NCBI GenBank assembly: GCA_903914985.1
Contig: CAIWRE010000485.1
Location: forward strand, 1 to 8,602
DNA from: an uncultured beta proteobacterium
GTDB taxonomy: Bacteria; Pseudomonadota; Gammaproteobacteria; Burkholderiales; Burkholderiaceae_C
Reading direction: 5' to 3'
DNA length: 8,602 nucleotides
Below, one piece after another: positions 1 through 5,992 of this stretch; the first letter of the stretch is position 1, and each line of letters opens with the position of its first letter. Made by a program: the position numbers and the translations under genes. The notes beneath the pieces are model-generated. The model was given only the letters and a program-made list of their open reading frames with translations. It had not been told where the DNA came from and did not search any database.

Positions 1-1038
1 CTGCTCGGAGAAGAATTATTGGGTCGCGTCATCGATGCCCAGGGCGAACCGCTGGACGGAAAACCCAAGCCCGCCTGCACCACCAAACTCGGTTTGCTCG
101 GCTTGCCGCTGAACCCGATGGAGCGTGGCCCCATCAACCGTGTGCTGGACGTCGGCGTGAAAGCCATCAACGGATTGCTCACTTTGGGGCGCGGCCAACG
201 TGTCGGCCTGGTGGCAGGCTCCGGCGTCGGCAAAAGCGTGCTGCTGGGCATGCTGACCCGGTTTACCAAGGCCGACGTGGTGGTCATCGGCCTGATCGGT
301 GAACGCGGCCGCGAGGTGCAGGCGTTTATCACCGAAACCCTCGGACCTGAAGGCCTGGCCAAAGCAGTGGTGATTGCCGCACCGGCCAACGTGTCTCCTG
401 TGCTGCGCCTCAAAGCGGCACACCTGACCCATGTGGTGGCCGAATACTTCCGTGACCAGGGCAAAGACGTGCTCATGCTGGTCGACAGTTTGACCCGCGT
501 GGCCCATGCGCAACGCGAAGTGGGGCTTGCCATCGGCGAGCCGCCCACTTCCAAAGGCTACCCGCCCTCGGTGTTTGCACTCTTACCCAACCTGATTGAG
601 CGCGCCGGTGTAGGCCGCCATGGCTATGGGTCGATTACCGCCATCTACACCGTATTGGCCGAAGGTGACGACGGCAACGACCCGATCGTGGACATTGCCC
701 GGGCCTCTTTGGACGGCCAGGTCATGCTCTCACGCAAACTGGCCGATGCCGCCCACTATCCCGCGATTGACCTGACCGGTTCGATCTCCCGGGTGATGCA
801 AAACCTGCTCTCACCCACCGAACTGAAGCTGGCCAACCGCTTTCGGCGCTTGTGGTCGCTGTACCAGCAAAATGTGGACTTGATTCAGGTAGGTGCCTAC
901 CAACCCGGCTCCAACCCCGAGATTGACCAGGCCATTGCACTGCGCGAGACCATGGAAGGCTTTCTGCGCCAGGACATGTACAGCGGCGAGGACGAGGCCA
1001 AATGCCGCACCGACCTTCGTGTACTGATGGAGCTGTGA
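1..1038 (+). CDS. fliI: Flagellar export-apparatus ATPase FliI (5' end outside window)
   Basis: Cytoplasmic ATPase of the flagellar type III export apparatus, homologous to F1-ATPase beta subunits. It helps unload and export flagellar subunits together with FliH and FliJ. The frame is open from base 1, so the gene starts upstream. About 345 codons are visible, while full-length FliI is usually about 440-480, so roughly the N-terminal quarter is missing. Seen in the sequence: Walker A AGSGVGKS at 214-237, followed by GLIGERGREV carrying the catalytic-type Glu. The Walker B stretch DVLMLVDSLTR lies near 469-501. PPSVFALLPNLIERAG is typical of FliI/YscN ATPases. The ATPase alpha/beta signature PAIDLTGSIS is at 760-789. 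The C-terminal helical domain ends in LRVLMEL. The stop at 1036 lies 5 bp before the fliJ ATG. The call is secure: FliI is favoured over the injectisome paralogue SctN because of the following fliJ and the overall sequence. Confidence 0.95.
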   Translation: MLGEELLGRVIDAQGEPLDGKPKPACTTKLGLLGLPLNPMERGPINRVLDVGVKAINGLLTLGRGQRVGLVAGSGVGKSVLLGMLTRFTKADVVVIGLIGERGREVQAFITETLGPEGLAKAVVIAAPANVSPVLRLKAAHLTHVVAEYFRDQGKDVLMLVDSLTRVAHAQREVGLAIGEPPTSKGYPPSVFALLPNLIERAGVGRHGYGSITAIYTVLAEGDDGNDPIVDIARASLDGQVMLSRKLADAAHYPAIDLTGSISRVMQNLLSPTELKLANRFRRLWSLYQQNVDLIQVGAYQPGSNPEIDQAIALRETMEGFLRQDMYSGEDEAKCRTDLRVLMEL

Positions 1039-1043
1039 ACAGC

Positions 1044-1487
1044 ATGAAAGTACGCGCCTGCTGGTCTGCCCTGGAAGGCAAGGCCGAACAAAAAATCACC
1101 CAGTTGCGGACCGACACCGCACAGGCCCAGAAGTTGTTTGATTCGCTGGTGGCAAGCCAGCAGCGGCTCGAACATTTGTACCAGGAGTACCACGCCAAAG
1201 CGGCGGCGGCCGATACCAGCAAAGGCATGTCCGACGCCATGAACCAGCGCCAGTTCATGTCGCAGCTGCTGACCTTGCGCGAGCGGGTGGAGCGCGACAT
1301 CAACACCTCGAAGCTGCATTTGCAAACGCTGGCGCACCAGATGGTGCAAGCGGAAGCCCAGCGCCTGAAAATGAAAACGCTCACCGAGAACGACCGCCTG
1401 GCGGTGCAAAAGCACACCAACCGGCGCGAGCAAAAGAGCATGGACGAACTCGGCATGTTGCAATACAACCAAGCCCGCGCCGCATGA
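1044..1487 (+). CDS. fliJ: Flagellar export protein FliJ
   Basis: Small soluble coiled-coil protein of the flagellar export apparatus. In the family it inserts as a stalk into the FliI hexamer, much like gamma in F1-ATPase, and escorts unladen chaperones. The product is 147 residues, the usual FliJ length. It is almost entirely charged/Ala/Gln-rich helix with heptad-like spacing and no membrane segment. It begins MKVRACWSALEGKAEQK and ends in a lysine/arginine-rich helix. I chose ATG 1044, 5 bp after the fliI stop. An in-frame GTG at 1035 overlapping that stop is a possible alternative that would add three residues. The identification rests on position after fliI, size and coiled-coil composition, since FliJ sequences diverge strongly. 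Its stop overlaps the next start as ATGA at 1484, which suggests translational coupling. Confidence 0.88.
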   Translation: MKVRACWSALEGKAEQKITQLRTDTAQAQKLFDSLVASQQRLEHLYQEYHAKAAAADTSKGMSDAMNQRQFMSQLLTLRERVERDINTSKLHLQTLAHQMVQAEAQRLKMKTLTENDRLAVQKHTNRREQKSMDELGMLQYNQARAA

Positions 1488-2221
1488 ACCCCTCTGGCGG
1501 CCTCTTCTGGCATTGGCATGCCTGGCGTCACCAGGCGCAGTGGTCCGGTGCGTGTGCCGACATTGCGAATTGGCTGGGTGAAGCACCCATGGCGCAGGGC
1601 CGGCCCGCAGAGCTCATTATTTTGGGCGCCAGCGCCGGATGGATGGTGCCCAGTGCCTGGCTGCAGGGCTTCTCCAGAGTCAGCACCTTTGATCCGGACC
1701 GCTGGGCTGCGCCCCTTTTCCGGCATCGCCACGGCGCGGCCTTGCGTGCCTCCGGTACCGCGCTGGACTGCCATACCGGCGACGGCTTGAACCAGCTTGA
1801 CACCGTTCTTCAGGCCCACCCCCGTGCACTCGTGCTACTGGACAACGTGCTGGGCCAGTTGCGCTTCCTCACGCCATCGGTGGATGAAGCCAGTGCGCGG
1901 ATTGCGCACATCACCAAGCGCTTGCACGGCAGACGCTGGGGCAGCGTGCACGACGCATTCTCAGGACGCACGCTGCGCCGCCCGGGCACCGGCCTGCCGG
2001 CGATGCAGCGCAGCGTCCAAGCCGCGGCCACTTCAGAGGGCAATCATCCAAGCCGCGCTGTAGCGCTCGGGCGCTTCAGCCGCCAACTTCAGGCGCAAGG
2101 CGATTGGCTGGACCATTTGACCGACCAGGTGTTTCCGCAAGGAACCCCGGTGCACCACATCGCCTGGCCCTACAGCGCGGGCTACTGCCATTGGCTGCAG
2201 GCCGGATGGGTGGGCGCATGA
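1484..2221 (+). CDS. Unrecognised protein with Rossmann/methyltransferase-like motifs, coupled to fliJ
   Basis: A 245-residue soluble protein that I do not recognise by name. There is no signal peptide or membrane segment. The pattern resembles a class I SAM-dependent methyltransferase fold. A first strand and Gly-rich loop LIILGASAGW is at residues 44-53. A second strand ends in an acidic residue, VSTFDPD (D70), where such enzymes bind the ribose. HTGDG (D100) follows, and then a fourth strand LVLLDNVLGQLRF at 116-128. A conserved-looking WGSVHDAFSGR lies at 152-162. The canonical GxGxG is degraded to GASAG, so activity and cofactor are inference only. The start ATG 1484 overlaps the fliJ stop (ATGA), and the stop overlaps the lipoprotein start (ATGA at 2218), so it is probably cotranslated with both. 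It is not FliK: it lacks the Pro/Gln-rich, length-variable character and the C-terminal switch domain pattern of that family. Confidence 0.75.
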   Translation: MNPSGGLFWHWHAWRHQAQWSGACADIANWLGEAPMAQGRPAELIILGASAGWMVPSAWLQGFSRVSTFDPDRWAAPLFRHRHGAALRASGTALDCHTGDGLNQLDTVLQAHPRALVLLDNVLGQLRFLTPSVDEASARIAHITKRLHGRRWGSVHDAFSGRTLRRPGTGLPAMQRSVQAAATSEGNHPSRAVALGRFSRQLQAQGDWLDHLTDQVFPQGTPVHHIAWPYSAGYCHWLQAGWVGA

Positions 2222-3135
2222 CCCCGTTTTCCCGACTTCGCCCCTCCAAACGCGTGCTGGGCTGTGCGACAGTGTGTGCCCTGGCCGCAGCGCTGCTCAT
2301 TTCCTGTGGTGGGCAAACCTATCCACCCGCACAAGACAATGGCCCGGGACAAAACAATGGAGGATCGGGGGCGGGCGACACCGGCGGCGGCACACCGGCC
2401 CTGGCAATCACCGGGGCCTACCAGGGCACCCTGAACGCCAGCGACTTCGTCAGCTTTTTGACGCCAGCGCCTGAACTGGCCTGGTATGGGCTGTACTACT
2501 TGCAAACCAACGGCAACGTCAGCATTTATCCCGACATTTACCGGGGTTCCTTCAGCAATGTGACCGCTAACTCCGCCAGCATCGCCCGTTTGAGCGCGTT
2601 TCAGTTCAGCACCCACATGGCCCCTGGTGGCCTGACGCACCTGAGCACGGGGACCGCGTCAATTTCAGGGGTATCAGCGGCCAACTACCAAGTTGCACTG
2701 AATGGTATTACGCTGACCAATAACCAGTCCAACCCCGGCTTCAGCGCCGCGGCGATTCCAAGCTATGCCGTATTGCCCGGTACCTGGACCGGCACGCTGA
2801 CGGACAACGAGGTGTCGGCATCTGCCGGTGTGAGTTTGACCTTTGACGGCTCGGGCGCACTGAGCAACGGCACAAGTTTCGCCAACTGCCCCTTGGCGCC
2901 CTCGGCCCTGAAGCTGACTCCGGCATCGGTACCGGCCACCCCTTACTACACCGCCCGGCTTGAAATTGCGAAAACCACACTCTGCCGGAGAACGGAGCTG
3001 AACACCGACCAGGCGACCGTCCTCACCGGCATTGGTTTCATCCATGATTCGCCAGTCCCCGGCAAGTCCAAGCGCTTGGAGATAATCCTCACCGACCCCA
3101 CAGGCAGCGGAATTTCCTTCCGGGGTGACCAATGA
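2218..3135 (+). CDS. Secreted lipoprotein of unknown function
   Basis: A 305-residue protein with a classical lipoprotein signal: basic n-region (RLRPSKR), hydrophobic core, then lipobox LISC with the acylated Cys at residue 30. Gly at +2 is not the Asp that retains lipoproteins in the inner membrane of E. coli, so outer-membrane sorting is likely. A Gly/Asn/Pro-rich linker (about 31-60) leads to a Ser/Thr/Gly-rich beta-type region. Two similar strand starts, GAYQGTL (about 66-72) and GTWTGTL (about 188-194), suggest two related beta units. The second holds two cysteines (C224, C256) that could form a disulfide. I chose ATG 2218 because it overlaps the upstream stop (ATGA) and places the signal peptide at the N-terminus. 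The same frame is open further upstream, to about 2104, but that extension would bury the signal. No enzymatic motif is seen and the function is unknown. Confidence 0.82.
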   Translation: MTPFSRLRPSKRVLGCATVCALAAALLISCGGQTYPPAQDNGPGQNNGGSGAGDTGGGTPALAITGAYQGTLNASDFVSFLTPAPELAWYGLYYLQTNGNVSIYPDIYRGSFSNVTANSASIARLSAFQFSTHMAPGGLTHLSTGTASISGVSAANYQVALNGITLTNNQSNPGFSAAAIPSYAVLPGTWTGTLTDNEVSASAGVSLTFDGSGALSNGTSFANCPLAPSALKLTPASVPATPYYTARLEIAKTTLCRRTELNTDQATVLTGIGFIHDSPVPGKSKRLEIILTDPTGSGISFRGDQ

Positions 3136-3217
3136 ACACTCAATGTTTCGCTTTTACTGCCGATACCCACCCATGGCCCCACGCCTTGCCCCTTGATTGC
3201 GTTTACCGAGAAGCACC

Positions 3218-4513
3218 ATGAAAAGAACCATCGTTGAAGTCATCCTTGCACTGGCCTTGATAGGCGCTGGCGCCTTTGGCTGGATCCATTGGAAGGGCAA
3301 CCAGAAAGCCACCAGCCAACTCACCGAGCTCAAAGCGGCCAGCGAAGAAGCCACCAAGGCTGTGGGCGAAAAAGAAGCCGCCATCAAAGCTGCCGAGGAG
3401 GAAATGTCCGCCCTGCGCGAGGAGATGGCACCTCTGGAAAACCAGGCACAGCAACTGATGGCTGTCAAAGCGGCCATGGCCAACGGCGCCACGCTGGCCG
3501 ACTTGGAAGCAGCCTACAAGTCACAGAAAAATCTCTCGGCAGAGCGCCAAGTGGGTCTGGGCGCACTGCGCATGCTGACCAAGGGAGCGGAGGACCCGGT
3601 GGCAGTGGAAGCCTTCCGCAAGGCACTCAAACTCTCTGAACTGGGTGACCGCAAAAACACGATTTGCGCCGCGCAAATCGGTCTGGCCGCAGCCGGTGAA
3701 AAGATTGCGATCCTGCCCGAGTGCTTGCCCAAGTCAGCCAAAGCGGGCAAGGGTGAGAAATCCCCGTCTGACGAAAAAGGTGCCGAAAAAGACGGGCATG
3801 CCAAGGACGATGGCAAAGACGATGGTCATGGCAAAGGTGCGCATGAGAAAAAGGCCGTGCACTGGTCTTATGAAGGCGAGATGGGCCCGGAGCGTTGGGG
3901 CAAAGAATTCCCCACCTGCGCCAAAGGCAAAGCACAGTCACCACTGGACATCCGTGGCCCGTTCGTGAAAACCCGCACTGTGGTCACCACCGACTACAAA
4001 GAGGGCCCGCTGAAGATGCTCAATAACGGACACACCATTCAGGTAAACGTGCCGGCGGGGAGCAAATTGCGCATCGACGGCATTCCTTACGATTTGCTGC
4101 AATTCCACTTTCACCGCCCCAGCGAAGAAAAAATAGATGGCAAACCCATGGCGATGGTGGTGCACTTTGTGCATAAAAACGCCGAGGGCAAATTAGCGGT
4201 CGTGGGGGTGTTGCTGAAAGAAGGCAATGAAAACCCAGGCATCAAAACTTTGTGGGCCAATATGCCCATGGAAGAAGGTCCGGAGGTGACGCCCGAGGGT
4301 GTGAATTTCAATCCGGCTAATCTGTTGCCGCGCGAGTTTGATTTCTACAGCTACGAAGGTTCGCTGACGACGCCACCCTGTACCGAGGGTGTGCGCTTCT
4401 TCATTCTGAAAACCACGGTCAATGTGGCCAAAGAACAAGTGGCGGCCTTCCCATTCAAGCGCAATGCACGCCCGGTCCAAGAGCTCAATGGACGAGAAAT
4501 TTCGACCAACTAA
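3218..4513 (+). CDS. Membrane-anchored alpha-carbonic anhydrase with N-terminal coiled-coil
   Basis: Predicted zinc enzyme interconverting CO2 and bicarbonate in the periplasm; 431 residues, while secreted bacterial alpha-class enzymes are usually about 220-250. In order: a single N-terminal hydrophobic segment (residues 4-22) acting as signal or anchor; a charged Ala/Glu/Lys coiled-coil (about 27-85); a helical stretch to about 170 with C150 and C169; a Lys/Asp/Gly/His linker (about 171-213); and the catalytic domain (about 214-431). The active site looks intact: QFHFHRPSE gives zinc ligands H297 and H299, VHFVHK gives H316, NNGH gives the proton-shuttle H272, and SLTTPPC gives the gatekeeper threonine T384. 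C234 and C388 match the family disulfide. The residue two before H316 is Val, where many alpha enzymes have the second-shell Glu. I chose ATG 3218, preceded by a weak GAGAAG; an in-frame TTG at 3197 is less likely. Confidence 0.93.
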   Translation: MKRTIVEVILALALIGAGAFGWIHWKGNQKATSQLTELKAASEEATKAVGEKEAAIKAAEEEMSALREEMAPLENQAQQLMAVKAAMANGATLADLEAAYKSQKNLSAERQVGLGALRMLTKGAEDPVAVEAFRKALKLSELGDRKNTICAAQIGLAAAGEKIAILPECLPKSAKAGKGEKSPSDEKGAEKDGHAKDDGKDDGHGKGAHEKKAVHWSYEGEMGPERWGKEFPTCAKGKAQSPLDIRGPFVKTRTVVTTDYKEGPLKMLNNGHTIQVNVPAGSKLRIDGIPYDLLQFHFHRPSEEKIDGKPMAMVVHFVHKNAEGKLAVVGVLLKEGNENPGIKTLWANMPMEEGPEVTPEGVNFNPANLLPREFDFYSYEGSLTTPPCTEGVRFFILKTTVNVAKEQVAAFPFKRNARPVQELNGREISTN

Positions 4514-4543
4514 GCTGATACGACATCCACCCCCCTAACCGCC

Positions 4544-4548
4544 TAAGG
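4544..4548 (+). promoter_or_regulatory. Ribosome binding site of the small anchored protein
   Basis: TAAGG lies 6 bases before ATG 4555, a normal Shine-Dalgarno spacing, and supports that start. The 41-base gap after the carbonic anhydrase stop shows no hairpin plus T-run, so read-through from that gene is plausible. Confidence 0.5.
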
Positions 4549-4554
4549 CCCGCC

Positions 4555-5088
4555 ATGCAAAACAACTCGCGTATCCCTGCCATTCTGGTAACAGTGCTGC
4601 TCACCGTGTTGGTGGCTGCAGGCCTGGTCTGGGTGGCGGCAGAGGCCGGGTGGCTCAGCTTTGGGCCGAGTGTGAGCAAAGGGCGGGATGGCGAACTTGA
4701 CAGCACCAACCCGATGGGCAAGAAAAGCAGCAACTTTGTCTGCGAAGTGACGGTCTCCACTCCCCAGGGCACACTCGAATCCCAGCCCAAGGTCTATTCG
4801 GACGTGATGGTGGCGGGCCTGGAGCCCGAATCCAAGTCGGGCTGGTACCAGGGCGAGTACACCATTTCGGAGTCACGCAAGGGTGCGCTGCGCATGGAGG
4901 GTACCAAAGCATTTGTCAGCCGCCCCGCCATGTTTGAGCGATTCGGGCAAATGATCACCCAGGAAGAGTTCACTTTGGACCTCAGCGATGGTGCCTTTGT
5001 GCAAACCCTGACCTTCAAAGACGGCACACGCCGCCACATGCTGAAGGGTGTTTGCGCGAAATTTACAAAGGCTCCTTTCACCAAATAG
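4555..5088 (+). CDS. Small membrane-anchored periplasmic protein, unknown function
   Basis: A 177-residue protein of no family I recognise. The N-terminus has one strong hydrophobic segment (about residues 8-29, from IPAILVTV to VWVAA) following a short polar start. It reads as an uncleaved signal anchor or signal peptide, placing the rest in the periplasm. The remaining 145 residues look beta-rich. There are exactly two cysteines, FVCEVTV (C63) and KGVCAKF (C167), near the two ends of the domain and well placed for a disulfide. It lies 41 bp after the carbonic anhydrase gene with no visible terminator between, so cotranscription is likely. A role alongside that enzyme is only inference. The stop at 5086 lies 26 bp before the pyrF start. 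There is no catalytic motif. Confidence 0.78.
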   Translation: MQNNSRIPAILVTVLLTVLVAAGLVWVAAEAGWLSFGPSVSKGRDGELDSTNPMGKKSSNFVCEVTVSTPQGTLESQPKVYSDVMVAGLEPESKSGWYQGEYTISESRKGALRMEGTKAFVSRPAMFERFGQMITQEEFTLDLSDGAFVQTLTFKDGTRRHMLKGVCAKFTKAPFTK

Positions 5089-5103
5089 GCCGATGCGCCT
5101 GCC

Positions 5104-5109
5104 TACAAT
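5104..5109 (+). promoter_or_regulatory. Possible -10 element immediately upstream of pyrF
   Basis: TACAAT matches the sigma-70 -10 consensus at five of six positions and ends 5 bases before the pyrF ATG at 5115. Transcription would start at or within a base or two of the ATG, giving a leaderless mRNA. No Shine-Dalgarno sequence is seen before the ATG, which fits. A good -35 hexamer at 16-18 bp spacing is not visible, which weakens the call. Confidence 0.4.
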
Positions 5110-5114
5110 GGCGC

Positions 5115-5963
5115 ATGACTTTCCTCGAACAACTGGGCGCCGCCGAGCGCCAGAACCAGTCTTTGTTGTGCGTGGGCCTGGACCCTGATCCGGCCAAGTT
5201 TCCGCTGCACTGGCGCGACGATGCCAGCAAGATTTTTGACTTTTGCGCCGCCATTGCGGAGGCCTGTGCCGACCTGGTGATTGCCTTCAAGCCGCAAATC
5301 GCCTATTTCGCGGCCCATCGCGCAGAAGACCAGTTGGAACGTCTGATCCGTCATTTGCGCCAGGTCGCGCCCCAGGTGCCGGTGATTTTGGATGCCAAGC
5401 GCGGCGACATCGGTAACACCGCAGAGCAGTACGCCATCGAAGCGTTCGAGCGCTACGGTGCTGACGCAGTCACGCTCTCGCCATTCATGGGCTGGGACTC
5501 GGTGCAGCCCTACTTGAAGTACCACGGCAAGGGTGCGTTTCTCCTGTGCCGCACCTCCAACCCCGGTGGTGACGATTTGCAAAACCAGCACCTGCAAGAC
5601 CTGCCCGGCCAACCGGCACTGTTTGAACATATTGCGGCTCTGGCCCAAGGGCCGTGGAATCAAAACGGACAGCTCGGTCTGGTGGTGGGCGCAACCCGCC
5701 CCTCCGAAATTGAACGGGTACGCGCCGTCGCCTCCACCCTGCCCTTGCTGATACCTGGCGTCGGTGCGCAAGGTGGAGACGCAGCGGCAACGGTGCGCGC
5801 GGGTTGGCGCGGCACATCCTTGGAGACGCAAGCCTCCATCGTGGTGAACTCCTCGCGCGCCATCATTTATGCGGACAGCGGCACCGGCTTTGCCGCTGCA
5901 GCGCGCGCCGAGGCGCTCAAGACGCGTGAACTGCTGCACAGCTGCCGCATTTTTTCACACTGA
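5115..5963 (+). CDS. pyrF: Orotidine 5'-phosphate decarboxylase, type 2
   Basis: Cytoplasmic TIM-barrel enzyme that decarboxylates OMP to UMP, the last step of de novo pyrimidine synthesis. It has 282 residues, the length of the longer bacterial subfamily (about 270-285; the E. coli type is about 245). Seen: SLLCVGLDPDPAKF (about 16-29) forming the first strand with the substrate-contacting Asp; AFKPQIAYF (57-65); and the catalytic cluster DAKRGDIGNT (93-102), where K95 and the flanking aspartates D93 and D98 drive decarboxylation. The phosphate-gripping IPGVGAQGGD is at 213-222 and VVNSSRAI at 243-250. I chose ATG 5115 because the family begins with a short lead before the LCVGLDPD strand. 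The same frame is open back to 5052, but that overlaps the upstream gene and adds non-family sequence. No other pyr gene is next to it. Confidence 0.95.
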   Translation: MTFLEQLGAAERQNQSLLCVGLDPDPAKFPLHWRDDASKIFDFCAAIAEACADLVIAFKPQIAYFAAHRAEDQLERLIRHLRQVAPQVPVILDAKRGDIGNTAEQYAIEAFERYGADAVTLSPFMGWDSVQPYLKYHGKGAFLLCRTSNPGGDDLQNQHLQDLPGQPALFEHIAALAQGPWNQNGQLGLVVGATRPSEIERVRAVASTLPLLIPGVGAQGGDAAATVRAGWRGTSLETQASIVVNSSRAIIYADSGTGFAAAARAEALKTRELLHSCRIFSH

Positions 5964-5979
5964 CTTTTTTCACCATTCC

Positions 5980-5984
5980 GGGAG
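5980..5984 (+). promoter_or_regulatory. Ribosome binding site deciding a TTG start for the GST
   Basis: GGGAG lies 8 bases before TTG 5993 but 14 bases before the nearest in-frame ATG at 5999. The spacing favours the TTG. The resulting N-terminus MKMYY also matches the Met-Lys-Leu-Tyr beginning common in this GST group. Confidence 0.55.
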
Positions 5985-5992
5985 CTGATGCT

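Noticed and set aside
722..1819. Long open frame of about 365 codons on the - strand opposite fliI, fliJ and the next gene
   Set aside because: It lies antisense to clearly coding sequence. Its translation is rich in Arg/Cys/Trp/Ser low-order sequence with no family motif, as expected from the mirror of GC-rich codons.
2104..2217. In-frame upstream extension of the lipoprotein gene
   Set aside because: It would overlap the preceding gene by more than 110 bases and bury the signal peptide and lipobox. The ATGA-coupled ATG at 2218 fits better.
3136..3217. 82-base gap between the lipoprotein and carbonic anhydrase genes, inspected for a promoter, terminator or small gene
   Set aside because: No hairpin with T-run, no convincing -35/-10 pair and no small reading frame with a ribosome binding site. 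A promoter here is plausible by position only.
5052..5114. In-frame upstream extension of pyrF
   Set aside because: It overlaps the preceding gene and encodes residues unlike the PyrF N-terminus. ATG 5115 fits the family.
5103..5939. Open frame of about 278 codons on the - strand opposite pyrF
   Set aside because: pyrF on the + strand is unmistakable over the whole span. The antisense translation has no recognisable domain.
5926..5973. Possible terminator at the end of pyrF: two TTTTTTCAC copies (5950 and 5965) and a GTGAA/TTCAC pairing
   Set aside because: The stem is only 5 bp with a large interior, the GCTG-CA-CAGC inner stem has too small a loop, and the next gene follows in 29 bp. It is too weak to call.
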